64,000 nucleotides of DNA, taken from CAYWTS01 sp964461265. GTDB lineage: Bacteria > Bacteroidota > Ignavibacteria > Tepidaquicellales > OLB5. The translations under genes were made by a program, and so were the position numbers. The stretch covers positions 124,001 through 188,000 of the forward strand of contig CAYWTS010000002.1 in assembly GCA_964461265.1 (NCBI GenBank), given 5' to 3'. The notes under the pieces are model-generated. The model made no database searches and was not told the origin of the DNA. It saw only the letters and a list, made by a program, of their open reading frames with translations. Below are positions 43,169 to 52,266 of the stretch, piece by piece (positions within the stretch are counted from its first letter, which is position 1; each line of letters begins with the position of its first letter).

Positions 43169-44425
43169 TTAAAGTTCATCAAACCATTGTTTAATTCTGT
43201 GTAAAATATTTTTCACGCCCGGTTTTCGTTTTCCTCGTTTTTTTGTAGAGCTTCGCTGCATCAAATATTTCATCCTATGCAGTATAAGCCCGATACCGGT
43301 AGCATAAATCGGGCTTTCCACTTCCTTTACCAGTCCTCCGCCGGCAAAATCCTGCGGAATACCGAGATTTACTTCTGTACCGAGAACCTGTGCAGCAAGT
43401 TCACGCGTTCCTTTTAGCAAAGAACCGCCGCCTGTAATTACCACACCGGCAGGCAGGTAATTTTCGATGCCCGAGCGTTTTATCTCCTGTGCAGCAAGTA
43501 TGAAAAGCTCTTCCATCCTTGCCTGTATTATCCTTGAAATAATGCTTTTATTTATTTTTAAAGGTTTTCTTCCTTTAATACCCTGTATCACAACAACATC
43601 GTCATTAATTATTTCCGAGATTACTGCATAGCCATATTCACGTTTTGCTTTTTCGGCTTCACGTTCATCTATGCCGAGGGTTTCGCTGATGTCGTTAGTA
43701 ACCTGGCTGCCGGCTATGCCAATACCCGCTGTATGCTTGATTACTCCTTTTTTAAATACCGCAATATCGGTCGTCCCCCCGCCGATATCTATCATTGCCA
43801 CGCCGACTTTCTTTTCCGACTCATTCAAAACAGCATAAGATGAAGCCAGCGGTTCAAGAACAAGATCGTCTATATCCACACCTGCTGAGTTTACACAATT
43901 CGAAAGGTCATCGATTTGTGAAACAAGTCCTGTAATTATATTCACTTTCGCTTCCATTCTAAGCCCGAACATACCAACTGGGAGATCGAATATTCCGTCT
44001 TTGCCATCAATTATAAATTCCTGGGCTATAACGTCAATTATCCTTTCATCTTTTGAAAGCCTAAGGCTTTTTGCACTTTCGTAAAGGCGTTCTACATCTT
44101 CCTCAGCTATTATCCTGTCAGGATGCGAAATAGCCACAATACCTTCCGATTGTATGCATCTTACGTGGGGTCCTGCTATACCAACAGTTACCGATTCTAT
44201 TTCTAAGCCGGATTTTTGTTCAGCTTCTTTCAAAGACAATTTAATCGATTCAATAGCATTGCCGGGATTAACCACCATACCTCTTGAAAGCCCTTTTGAG
44301 GGAGCCTTTCCTACACCTATTATATCAAGCTTGCCGTCTTCCCTGAGCTTTGCTACAATTGTGCAGATCTTTGTTGTTCCAACATCAAGACCTACAATAA
44401 TATGGTCAGCATCTTTTTTTAACAT
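43169..44425 (-). CDS. ftsA: Cell division protein FtsA
   Basis: 418 residues from the ATG at 44425, directly after the ftsQ stop; an upstream alternative at 44458 would overlap ftsQ by 32 bases and adds non-conserved residues. Actin-like ATPase that tethers FtsZ to the membrane. Phosphate-1 motif GLDVGTTKICTIV, phosphate-2 AMIDIGGGTTDIAVF and adenosine motif VVITGGGSLLKG are visible. The basic C-terminal tail (KNILHRIKQWFDEL) is a typical amphipathic membrane-targeting helix. Confidence 0.97.
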   Translation of the reverse strand: MLKKDADHIIVGLDVGTTKICTIVAKLREDGKLDIIGVGKAPSKGLSRGMVVNPGNAIESIKLSLKEAEQKSGLEIESVTVGIAGPHVRCIQSEGIVAISHPDRIIAEEDVERLYESAKSLRLSKDERIIDVIAQEFIIDGKDGIFDLPVGMFGLRMEAKVNIITGLVSQIDDLSNCVNSAGVDIDDLVLEPLASSYAVLNESEKKVGVAMIDIGGGTTDIAVFKKGVIKHTAGIGIAGSQVTNDISETLGIDEREAEKAKREYGYAVISEIINDDVVVIQGIKGRKPLKINKSIISRIIQARMEELFILAAQEIKRSGIENYLPAGVVITGGGSLLKGTRELAAQVLGTEVNLGIPQDFAGGGLVKEVESPIYATGIGLILHRMKYLMQRSSTKKRGKRKPGVKNILHRIKQWFDEL

Positions 44426-44426
44426 A

Positions 44427-45245
44427 TTATTTATTACCCGATTTATTTTTTGCAACAATAAGGTCTTTATACCTCAGATCAATAACGGTATACGAATTAA
44501 TGCCGCGGTATAATAAAACTTTTTTCATAAACTTGTCTAAAAGAACAAGCTTCCGGTCTAAATCTTTCCGGAAACCGGTCTGAGTAATATCAGGCATTGT
44601 AACAACACCATATAATTTTTCAGCTTTATTAACATCTTCATAATCGATCATCTTTATCACAGTTCCGTCATTACCGGTTAATTTTAAGCAGGCTGAATCG
44701 CCGAAATTAATTTCGGAAATATAGTTATATAAAAGTCTATCGGTCTTTATTAGCTTACTTATCAAATATTTTGCTATCTTCAGTTTTTTTATATCCTGAT
44801 GTGTAAGTGACCCAATAGCAATGCTGTCCGTTAAACCTGTAATAACAGGGATATTGTACCCGGTATTATTTTTTTTGTAATGGTATAGATTCAATTCGTC
44901 ATCAACCATAAATAAACCGCTATTTGAAAGCACCATAGCAAACGGGTCTTTTTCGGTAATCTCAATTTTTATCACTGTAGATACGCGTTTTGCATTTACA
45001 GTTTTTACATTAGGATGCTTTGCAATCCTGCTTTCAATCATCTCAAGTGTAAGTCTGTTATTTATTATCAATGAATCATTCAATTTAGCAAAGCTAAAAA
45101 CTTCCTCCTTTGTCAATGTTATATTGCCTGTAAATTCTACTCTTGTAGTTGTGGTTTTATCTTTCCAGTACCCGGAAAGTACAATCCCGCTGGCAGTAAA
45201 AAGACTTATCACAACAAACAAAATAATAATCTTTGCTTTCGGCAT
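44427..45245 (-). CDS. ftsQ: Cell division protein FtsQ/DivIB
   Basis: 272 residues. One N-terminal membrane helix (about 5-26), a POTRA domain (about 33-105, starting TRVEFTGNITLTKEEVFSFA) and the beta domain. The sequence is divergent, as usual for FtsQ, and the call rests on topology, POTRA and the place between murB and ftsA. It bridges the cytoplasmic and periplasmic parts of the divisome through FtsL/FtsB. Confidence 0.88.
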   Translation of the reverse strand: MPKAKIIILFVVISLFTASGIVLSGYWKDKTTTTRVEFTGNITLTKEEVFSFAKLNDSLIINNRLTLEMIESRIAKHPNVKTVNAKRVSTVIKIEITEKDPFAMVLSNSGLFMVDDELNLYHYKKNNTGYNIPVITGLTDSIAIGSLTHQDIKKLKIAKYLISKLIKTDRLLYNYISEINFGDSACLKLTGNDGTVIKMIDYEDVNKAEKLYGVVTMPDITQTGFRKDLDRKLVLLDKFMKKVLLYRGINSYTVIDLRYKDLIVAKNKSGNK

Positions 45246-46153
45246 TACATAATCACTCCTTCCTCAAAGCCAACAAGCTTAACTTCAAGTTCAAGATTAA
45301 TACCTGTAAGTTCTTTCACCTTTGTTCGTATAATCTTTATCAGTTCTAAGACATCATTAGCAGATGCACGGTCATAATTAACAATGAAATTAGAATGTTT
45401 GGTTGAAATCATTGCGCCGCCGCACTTCATACCTTTCAAACCGCACTCTGCTATTAATTTTGCAGCGTAATTCCCTTCAGGATTTTTGAATATGCTTCCT
45501 GCATTGGGTAATTCTACAGGCTGTGATTGGTTTCGTTTCAGAATAAGCTGTTTTCTGATAAGCGAAAGTTCTTCTCTATTACCCTGCGGAAGCGAAAAAA
45601 TCCCTTCAAGAACAATCATTTTCTGTAAAATGGAATTTCTATACTCAAAGCCGCATAATTCTTTTGGAATGGTTATTAATTCGTTATTCTTTATTGCTTT
45701 TACCGATTCCAGATAGTCTGATATTTTTCCTCCGTAAGCACCTGCATTCATAATCAATGCCCCGCCCATTGTACCCGGTATACCGGCAAGCATTTCAACA
45801 CCACCATAGCAATGGTTTATACAAAACTCAACGAATATTGCCAGCTTAACACCCGCTCCGCAAATTATTTTTCCGTCCTTGTGCTCAAGATTACTGAATC
45901 CTTTCTCAAGATTAATAACGAACCCGCGGTAACCTTCATCACTAACAAGTATATTGCTTCCGTTACCAATAATGCAGAACTGTTTCTTATAATCTGATAT
46001 ATATTTCAGCAAGCTCAAAAGATCTTCAGCATCAAGCGGTTCGGCATAAAAGTCGGCAGGTCCGCCTATTCTAAATGTAGTAAAAGGTGCCAGTTTCTCA
46101 TTCTTTCTGAGTTTGCCCTTAAAATATTTCAATATTTCGTCAGCCTGTGTCAA
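45245..46153 (-). CDS. murB: UDP-N-acetylmuramate dehydrogenase
   Basis: 302 residues. FAD-dependent reduction of UDP-GlcNAc-enolpyruvate to UDP-MurNAc. FAD-binding motifs FTTFRIGGPADFYAEP, CIIGNGSNILVSDEGYRG and MLAGIPGTMGGALIMNAGAYGG are visible, and the C-terminal SIFKNPEGNYAAKLIAECGLKG holds the catalytic serine region typical of type II enzymes. TTG start at 46153, just after the murC stop. In many dcw clusters ddl follows murB; here it does not. Confidence 0.97.
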   Translation of the reverse strand: MTQADEILKYFKGKLRKNEKLAPFTTFRIGGPADFYAEPLDAEDLLSLLKYISDYKKQFCIIGNGSNILVSDEGYRGFVINLEKGFSNLEHKDGKIICGAGVKLAIFVEFCINHCYGGVEMLAGIPGTMGGALIMNAGAYGGKISDYLESVKAIKNNELITIPKELCGFEYRNSILQKMIVLEGIFSLPQGNREELSLIRKQLILKRNQSQPVELPNAGSIFKNPEGNYAAKLIAECGLKGMKCGGAMISTKHSNFIVNYDRASANDVLELIKIIRTKVKELTGINLELEVKLVGFEEGVIM

Positions 46154-46157
46154 TTGG

Positions 46158-47543
46158 TTATTTGAGTAATCTTATAAAATCATCACAAACAAATGTAATA
46201 TCGCCTGCCCCCTGAAATACAACTACATCATTTTCTCTTATGGAATTTTTAAGCTTATTAATTAATTCATTATTATCCCGGAAGTAGTAAACAAAATCTA
46301 TACAATTTTTAAGCTTGTCTATTATTAATTCGCTTGTTACTCCTTTAATTGGCATCTCCCTTGCAGGATATATATCCATTAGATAAACTTCATCAGCAAC
46401 CCTAAGACTATTAGCAAATTCTTTGTAAAAATCACGTGTACGTGAATATAAATGAGGCTGGAAAACGGTAATTATCCTTTTCCCGGGATAACTTTCTTTC
46501 AAAGTAGTCAAGCTGGCTTCTATTTCACGGGGGTGATGTGCATAATCGTCATACACCTTAATGCCTTTATCATCAAACTTCAGTTCCAGCCTGCGCTGAA
46601 CTGTCTTAAAATCCCCAATACTTTTTTTGAATACTTCGAAACCGATGTTTAGCAGCTTAGCTATGCTAAAACCTGCTGCAGTGTTCAATGCATTATGTTT
46701 ACCCGGTAAAGTAACGGAAATATTTTCGTATTTTTTATGTGAGTTCAGAACCGAAAAATTTACCCGTTTTAACATGTAATGATAATCCGTTATTCTCAAG
46801 CTGCAGCCTTCCGAAAATCCATATGAAATATTTTCTGTTGCAAGGTTTCGAACTACCTCGCAAGTATTTTTATCATCTCCGCAATAAACCACTTTTGAAT
46901 ATTTTTTCGAACCATCGATAAAACTCCTGAATGTATTTTTAATATCATTCAGATCTTTATAAATATCCAAATGGTCTTCTTCAATATTTGTTATGACTGC
47001 AATATCGGGATGCAGTGCAAGGAAAGAACGATCATATTCATCAGCTTCGACCACAGCATATTTACCTTTGCCAATATGTGAAGCAGTGCCTCCAAACAAA
47101 TCAACATTGCCTCCAACAAACACCAAGGGGTCGAAACCTGCATCCAGTAAAAGCTTAGCAATAATAGCTGTTGTTGTTGTTTTGCCATGAGTACCTGCAA
47201 CAGCTATAAGGAATTTCTCGTTTACAACTTCACCAAGCACTTTAGCTCTTTTCATCACCTTTATTCTCAGCTTTTGTGCTGAAGTAAGTTCGGGATTATC
47301 ACTCTTTACAGCTGAAGTGTACACAACCAAATCGGCAGCAGGGTTAATATTATCTTCTGAATGACCTATACATATTTTTATACCTTTTTGCTTCAGAGTT
47401 TCGGTTATAGGTGAAGGTATTAAATCGGAACCGCTAACAATGCACCCACAGCTTAAAAAATATTCTGCAAGCCCGTACATACCTATACCGCCAATACCGA
47501 TAAAATGAACACTTTTAATATTTTCTTTTTCTATAAATGACAA
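46158..47543 (-). CDS. murC: UDP-N-acetylmuramate--L-alanine ligase
   Basis: 461 residues. First amino-acid ligase of peptidoglycan precursor synthesis. N-terminal Rossmann motif HFIGIGGIGMYGLAEYFLS, ATP-binding AGTHGKTTTTAIIAKLL, EADEYDRSFLALHPD and the C-terminal YDDYAHHPREIEASL are all diagnostic of MurC. Confidence 0.98.
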   Translation of the reverse strand: MSFIEKENIKSVHFIGIGGIGMYGLAEYFLSCGCIVSGSDLIPSPITETLKQKGIKICIGHSEDNINPAADLVVYTSAVKSDNPELTSAQKLRIKVMKRAKVLGEVVNEKFLIAVAGTHGKTTTTAIIAKLLLDAGFDPLVFVGGNVDLFGGTASHIGKGKYAVVEADEYDRSFLALHPDIAVITNIEEDHLDIYKDLNDIKNTFRSFIDGSKKYSKVVYCGDDKNTCEVVRNLATENISYGFSEGCSLRITDYHYMLKRVNFSVLNSHKKYENISVTLPGKHNALNTAAGFSIAKLLNIGFEVFKKSIGDFKTVQRRLELKFDDKGIKVYDDYAHHPREIEASLTTLKESYPGKRIITVFQPHLYSRTRDFYKEFANSLRVADEVYLMDIYPAREMPIKGVTSELIIDKLKNCIDFVYYFRDNNELINKLKNSIRENDVVVFQGAGDITFVCDDFIRLLK

Positions 47544-47554
47544 TTTATTTCATA

Positions 47555-47998
47555 TCAGATTTTTACTTTAAGAAATTCTCTTATCAACTCCCCACCCCTT
47601 TCAAAATCATTTGCCCTAAGCCGGAGTAGTCTTCTGCGGTTTTTCAATTTTATCTTAATAATTCGCATTTTACCGTCACCGGGGCTTCTTCGTCTTCCTA
47701 TCTTCACGTTCAAAATTTCATTAAACATTACTTCACGGCTGCCAAAACGGTTTCTAAATACGACCCGGTCATTTTTGATTATTATCTGCCTGCCTCTAAT
47801 CAGGTTCACTATTACGATAATCAGGAACAGACAAATGAAAAGTATAAGGATATAGATAATCGGGTCATTGAAAACAAGAGTAAACTTTTCTTCGAAAAAT
47901 TTCCCCTTTATCACTGCATAAAGAACAAAGAATACGAGGTAAATTACCAGCAGCTGGTAAATGTAATCCATTCTGTATTTATAAATTTTTTCGTCCAT
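47555..47998 (-). CDS. Small membrane protein with PH-like domain, in dcw cluster
   Basis: 147 residues from the ATG at 47998, one base after the murG stop. Two membrane helices (about 12-32 and 47-70) are followed by a soluble domain of about 75 residues (RGRQIIIKNDRVVFRNRFGSREVMFNEILNVKIG) resembling the bacterial PH-like domain of EbsA/YdbT-type proteins. It sits between murG and murC, so it is co-expressed with wall synthesis genes. It is not one of the classical dcw genes; function unknown. Confidence 0.7.
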   Translation of the reverse strand: MDEKIYKYRMDYIYQLLVIYLVFFVLYAVIKGKFFEEKFTLVFNDPIIYILILFICLFLIIVIVNLIRGRQIIIKNDRVVFRNRFGSREVMFNEILNVKIGRRRSPGDGKMRIIKIKLKNRRRLLRLRANDFERGGELIREFLKVKI

Positions 47999-47999
47999 T

Positions 48000-49103
48000 T
48001 CAGTTAACAGAATATTTTGACATATAATCAAGTAATTCGGCTAACTTATAAGCTGCATCGGGATCAGCAAATGATTTTACTTTTTCTTTCAATCTTGCGG
48101 TTATTTGGTCGTTATCCATCAGTCTTAAGATAAAATTCATCAAATCACGTTTTAAATCATTATCAAGTATCATTTCGGCGGCTCCTGCTTTTACCATAGC
48201 CCGTGCATTTTTTTCCTGGTGATTTTCGGCTGCTTTCGGATACGGTACAAATATTGCAGCACAACCAAAAGCAGCTACTTCCATTATAGTTGATATACCT
48301 GCACGGCACACAATAAGATTACATGCCGAATAAGCTGCATCCATATTATCGATGTATTTTAAAATCTTTATTGAATTATTTCCTAAAAATTTTTCCGAAT
48401 ATAAATTATAATCGTTCTGTCCGGTCTGCCAGATTAACTGAATTTCCCTTTCGCAGAGCATTCCCGCAAAACCTGAAACTGCTTCATTAATACTGCCGGC
48501 ACCAAGACTGCCTCCGACTACAAATAATATTTTTTTATTGTGGTCAAGCCCGAATGCTGCAGCAGCTTCCCTCTTTGAAAGTCTATTCAAATTTTTCCTG
48601 ACAGGACAGTTCATTAACAAAATATTGTTATCCTTCTTAAAATATTTCTTAGTTTCCTCAAAATTTAAAATCAGCTTATCAACTTTCGAAGCAAGAAGGC
48701 GGACAGTTGCACCGGGATAGAAGTTGCCTTCATGAACTGCTGTAGGAATTCCCAGCTTCGAAGCTGCCCATAGAACAGGTCCGGAAACATAACCGCCTGT
48801 TCCGAACACAACCTGCGGATTGAAATCTTTAATTATTTTTTTTGATATTTTTAATGCTTTCACAAGTTTACCTGTATTGAATAAATTCTTCAGGTTTAAC
48901 TTCCTTTCAAAACCGCTGATTTCAATCGTTATCAGCCTGTACCCGCAAGACGGGATAATTTTCTCTTCCATCTTTCCCTTTGCTCCAACAAATAATATCT
49001 TAACATCCTCATTTATTTTTCTTAACTCATCAGCAACTGCTACTGCGGGATAAATATGACCTCCTGTTCCGCCTGCTGCTATTAGTATTCTTTCAATCTT
49101 CAT
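48000..49103 (-). CDS. murG: Undecaprenyl-PP-MurNAc-pentapeptide GlcNAc transferase
   Basis: 367 residues from ATG 49103; the open frame begins at TTG 49118 but the ATG places AAGGTGGH at the usual distance. It converts lipid I to lipid II on the cytoplasmic face. Seen: AAGGTGGHIYPAVAVADELR, VVFGTGGYVSGPVLWAA, GGSLGAGSIN and the UDP-binding CRAGISTIMEVAAFGCAAIFVPYP. Overlaps the ftsW end by 11 bases. Confidence 0.97.
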   Translation of the reverse strand: MKIERILIAAGGTGGHIYPAVAVADELRKINEDVKILFVGAKGKMEEKIIPSCGYRLITIEISGFERKLNLKNLFNTGKLVKALKISKKIIKDFNPQVVFGTGGYVSGPVLWAASKLGIPTAVHEGNFYPGATVRLLASKVDKLILNFEETKKYFKKDNNILLMNCPVRKNLNRLSKREAAAAFGLDHNKKILFVVGGSLGAGSINEAVSGFAGMLCEREIQLIWQTGQNDYNLYSEKFLGNNSIKILKYIDNMDAAYSACNLIVCRAGISTIMEVAAFGCAAIFVPYPKAAENHQEKNARAMVKAGAAEMILDNDLKRDLMNFILRLMDNDQITARLKEKVKSFADPDAAYKLAELLDYMSKYSVN

Positions 49104-50226
49104 GATTATTATCTTCAACCCAGCCGGGTTTAAAGTCTGTTCGGTGGGTTGAAATGTTTAGTAATATTCCAACTGCTATTGAATTAAATATTATCGAAGT
49201 TCCGCCATAACTGATAAAAGGCAATGTAACTCCCGTTGTAGGAATTATTCCTGTAGAAACCATCATATTTACAACGGCATTCATTGCAATAACAGCGGTA
49301 ATACCGAATGCAAAATATTTTCCAAAATCATCATCCATTTTTTTTGCAACCTTAAAGCCTTTATAAATAAACAGTGCAAAAAGCACAATAACCAGAACGG
49401 TTCCGAAATAGCCGTATTCCTCACCAAGAATAGCAAAAACAAAGTCATCGTAAGATTGCGGGAGAAAAAATTCTTTCTGGTTAGAATTGCCGGGTCCGAC
49501 ACCAAAAATAAAACCGTTCCCGAACCCGATAATTGCCTGTGAAAGCTGGTAATTGCTTTCTTCACCGTTAATACTCCCGGCAAAGGCAAAAAGCCTGTTC
49601 AATGCATAAGTTTTAGACCAGATATAAAGCAAAGCAACGGGAAGCACGGATACAACTGTAAAAACAATATGTTTTATCTTAACCTTACCGATATAAAACA
49701 TCAGCATACACGTAACAAAAATCATAATCGCTGTGGAAATATTAGGCTGTAAAGCAATAAGAGTACATACAACCAATACATAAAACAGCATAGGTAAATA
49801 AGAAAAATACAGGCTCCAGATATAATCTCTTTTATCAGCCAGCATATAAGCAATATTCAATACCAGCACATACTTTACAAAATCGGCTGGTTGAAAACTT
49901 ACACCGGCTATTTTTATCCACCTAACAGCACCTTTAGTTGCTTCGATGTTCGAGACAATAAGATAAGCGAGCAACGCAAAAACGACAACTATCAATAATT
50001 TTCTGAAATTTATGAGCGACCTGTAATCGATCCTTGAGAATAAGAATATACAGAATATACCTATTCCAGCACGTAAAACATGATTTTTAAAAAGCATACT
50101 GCTATCACCGCTCATCTTAGCCGACCAGCTTGAAGAAGCACTGTAAACAACACCAAAACTCATCCCTATAAGCATAAGGACGGGAATTAATATCCAGAGA
50201 TCTATTTTATGTTGCCCTGTACTCAT
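49093..50226 (-). CDS. ftsW: Septal peptidoglycan glycosyltransferase FtsW
   Basis: 377 residues, SEDS family with about ten membrane helices. Conserved patches include GAVRWIKIAGVSFQPADFVKYVLVLNIAY, ALQPNISTAIMIF, FGVGPGNSNQK, ILGEEYGYFG and FISYGGTSIIFNSIAVGIL. It polymerises lipid II at the septum together with FtsI encoded in the same cluster. Overlaps murD by 4 bases. Confidence 0.97.
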   Translation of the reverse strand: MSTGQHKIDLWILIPVLMLIGMSFGVVYSASSSWSAKMSGDSSMLFKNHVLRAGIGIFCIFLFSRIDYRSLINFRKLLIVVVFALLAYLIVSNIEATKGAVRWIKIAGVSFQPADFVKYVLVLNIAYMLADKRDYIWSLYFSYLPMLFYVLVVCTLIALQPNISTAIMIFVTCMLMFYIGKVKIKHIVFTVVSVLPVALLYIWSKTYALNRLFAFAGSINGEESNYQLSQAIIGFGNGFIFGVGPGNSNQKEFFLPQSYDDFVFAILGEEYGYFGTVLVIVLFALFIYKGFKVAKKMDDDFGKYFAFGITAVIAMNAVVNMMVSTGIIPTTGVTLPFISYGGTSIIFNSIAVGILLNISTHRTDFKPGWVEDNNHED

Positions 50227-51596
50227 AGCTCGTTCACAAGTTTTTTAAATTCTGTTCCCCTGTGCTCAAAATTTTTATACATATCGAAACTTGCACAAGC
50301 AGGCGATAGGAGCACTACATCACCTCTCTTCGATAAATCGAAAGATTTCCTTACAGCATCCCACATATCTTCAGCAAGCGTAACAGGCAACAGAGTGTTA
50401 AAATAATCGAATATTTTCATTTTCGATGAACCTATTGCTACAATATGCTTCACATGTTCAAGCACTAATTTTTCAATTTCCGAATAATCATTTCCCTTAT
50501 CTTTACCGCCGAGAATCAGTATAATAGGTTCATCGAATCCTTCAAGTGCATAACAAACCGAATTAACATTAGTCGCTTTTGAATCGTTATAATATTTAAC
50601 TCCATTCAGTTCTCTTACAAATTCAAGTCTGTGTTCCACCCCCTGAAAAGAAGATAGCGTACTATGTATCTTTTCACTATCGATACCATATACTTTAGCA
50701 GCAGAAATTGCTGCAAGGCAATTATATACATTATGAGACCCTTTTATAATAAGTTTATCTCTGTCTATAATCCCTTCTTTTTTACCATCGCTTGAAAAAG
50801 ATAATCGGGTATTTTCTAAATATGCACAGGTATCGAATTTATCCGTCAGGTTATGCTTTATGCTAAAAGGAATAAATTTTGCCTTAATATTTTTTCCGAG
50901 ATTTGCTGAAATAGTGTCATCATCAAAATTATAGATAAAGAAATCTTTTGAATCCTGATTTTCAAATACCTTTAATTTTGATTTTATGTAATCCCGGTAA
51001 TTGGTGTTGTATCTATCCAGATGATCGGGTGTAATATTCAAAAGCACTGATATGTACGGCTTAAATTTTTTTATATTATCGAGCTGGAAACTGCTCGTTT
51101 CTAAAACAGCAATTCCATCAGAAGAAATTTTACTAACAACGTCACAAAAAGCAGTTCCTATATTACCGCAAACATAAGTTTCTAATCCAGCATCTTTAAA
51201 TATTTCACCGGTTAAGGTTGTAGTTGTAGTTTTACCGTTTGTTCCTGTTATGGAAATAATTTTACCTTTGCAGAACCAGTATCCTAATTCTATTTCGCTT
51301 ATAACATTAATTTTTCTTGAAAGAGCTGTCTTCACAACTTCTGAATCCTGCGGTACACCGGGACTTAAAACCATAAGTTCACCTTTATATACATTTCCTG
51401 AATGTTTACCGAACTCATATTCGACTTGTAAACTTCTCACCTCATCAATAATACTCTTTTCCAGTTCCTTTTCGGAAGCTGAATCGCTTAAGAACACATT
51501 ATAACCGTTGCTTTTTAATAAACGGGCAGCTGCAATGCCGCTTCTTGCGGCACCTATTATACTGACATCCGTAAATTTGTATGGCAGCTGTTCCAT
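50223..51596 (-). CDS. murD: UDP-N-acetylmuramoylalanine--D-glutamate ligase
   Basis: 457 residues. N-terminal SIIGAARSGIAAARLLKSNGYNVFLSD, ATP motif ITGTNGKTTTTTLTGEI, LNITPDHLDRY and the glutamate-binding NDSKATNVNSV identify MurD. It adds D-Glu to UDP-MurNAc-Ala. It follows the barrel-like protein gene with a 6-base gap. Confidence 0.97.
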   Translation of the reverse strand: MEQLPYKFTDVSIIGAARSGIAAARLLKSNGYNVFLSDSASEKELEKSIIDEVRSLQVEYEFGKHSGNVYKGELMVLSPGVPQDSEVVKTALSRKINVISEIELGYWFCKGKIISITGTNGKTTTTTLTGEIFKDAGLETYVCGNIGTAFCDVVSKISSDGIAVLETSSFQLDNIKKFKPYISVLLNITPDHLDRYNTNYRDYIKSKLKVFENQDSKDFFIYNFDDDTISANLGKNIKAKFIPFSIKHNLTDKFDTCAYLENTRLSFSSDGKKEGIIDRDKLIIKGSHNVYNCLAAISAAKVYGIDSEKIHSTLSSFQGVEHRLEFVRELNGVKYYNDSKATNVNSVCYALEGFDEPIILILGGKDKGNDYSEIEKLVLEHVKHIVAIGSSKMKIFDYFNTLLPVTLAEDMWDAVRKSFDLSKRGDVVLLSPACASFDMYKNFEHRGTEFKKLVNEL

Positions 51597-51602
51597 AGTT
51601 AA

Positions 51603-52250
51603 TTATCTCGGTATTGTTGCACCGATATTTAATCCGATTCCCTGGTAACGTTTCTCGTCGAACTCCCTCAGGTAATTGAAGTACTTTATTTCAAGAATCA
51701 CGTTGAAGTCATAAGAACGGAAAAAGACACAACCAGCAATCAGGTTCATTCCAAGTCCCCCTCTCGCAGCGATGGTAGTTTTATTAGGGTCATCTTTATC
51801 ACGCCCTACGAAGTGCAGCCCAAGTCCGCCTCCAACAAAGGGGTCGAATTCCGATTTATTAGCCGAACCCAAAAACGGATAGAATACATTAATATCAAGA
51901 CCAATATCGGTAAATGCAGGGCTGGTTTTAAACCGCCATGGCAGGCTTATTTCCGCAAAAAAGCTTTCTCCGATAAATTTAGCAAATACTTCAATTGCAA
52001 TAAGCTGATGTCCCGTATAATCACCTTGCGGCCAAAACATCCCTATTTTGCCTCCCGGAACAATGTAAATTTTCTTGGTTGGTTTCTGAAACTTATTAAG
52101 CTCCTGTAAAGTGTTTTTCGAATTGGATAGCTTCAATTTTGGCAATAATTCTTTGCTGCTCAAACCTGAGCCATCCTGAGCGTGTAAATTCAAATTAAGT
52201 AACAACAGAACCGTCGTAGTAACTATTAATTTTAAGATATTGGTTTTCAT
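51603..52250 (-). CDS. Secreted, probably outer-membrane beta-barrel protein within dcw cluster
   Basis: 215 residues. Sec signal peptide (about 1-24, LLLLNLNLHAQ), a short charged helical segment, then alternating beta-strand sequence with conserved-looking glycine turns (PGGKIGMFWPQGDYTGHQ, FDPFVGGGLGLHFVG, GGLGMNLIAGC) and a last strand IGLNIGATIPR. This is the look of a small 8-stranded porin-like or OmpA-like barrel. It lies between mraY and murD with gaps of only 16 and 6 bases, so it is co-transcribed. It is not a known dcw gene. A role in coupling outer membrane and septum is speculation. Confidence 0.72.
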   Translation of the reverse strand: MKTNILKLIVTTTVLLLLNLNLHAQDGSGLSSKELLPKLKLSNSKNTLQELNKFQKPTKKIYIVPGGKIGMFWPQGDYTGHQLIAIEVFAKFIGESFFAEISLPWRFKTSPAFTDIGLDINVFYPFLGSANKSEFDPFVGGGLGLHFVGRDKDDPNKTTIAARGGLGMNLIAGCVFFRSYDFNVILEIKYFNYLREFDEKRYQGIGLNIGATIPR

Positions 52251-52266
52251 GTTATGTACCTTTCTT

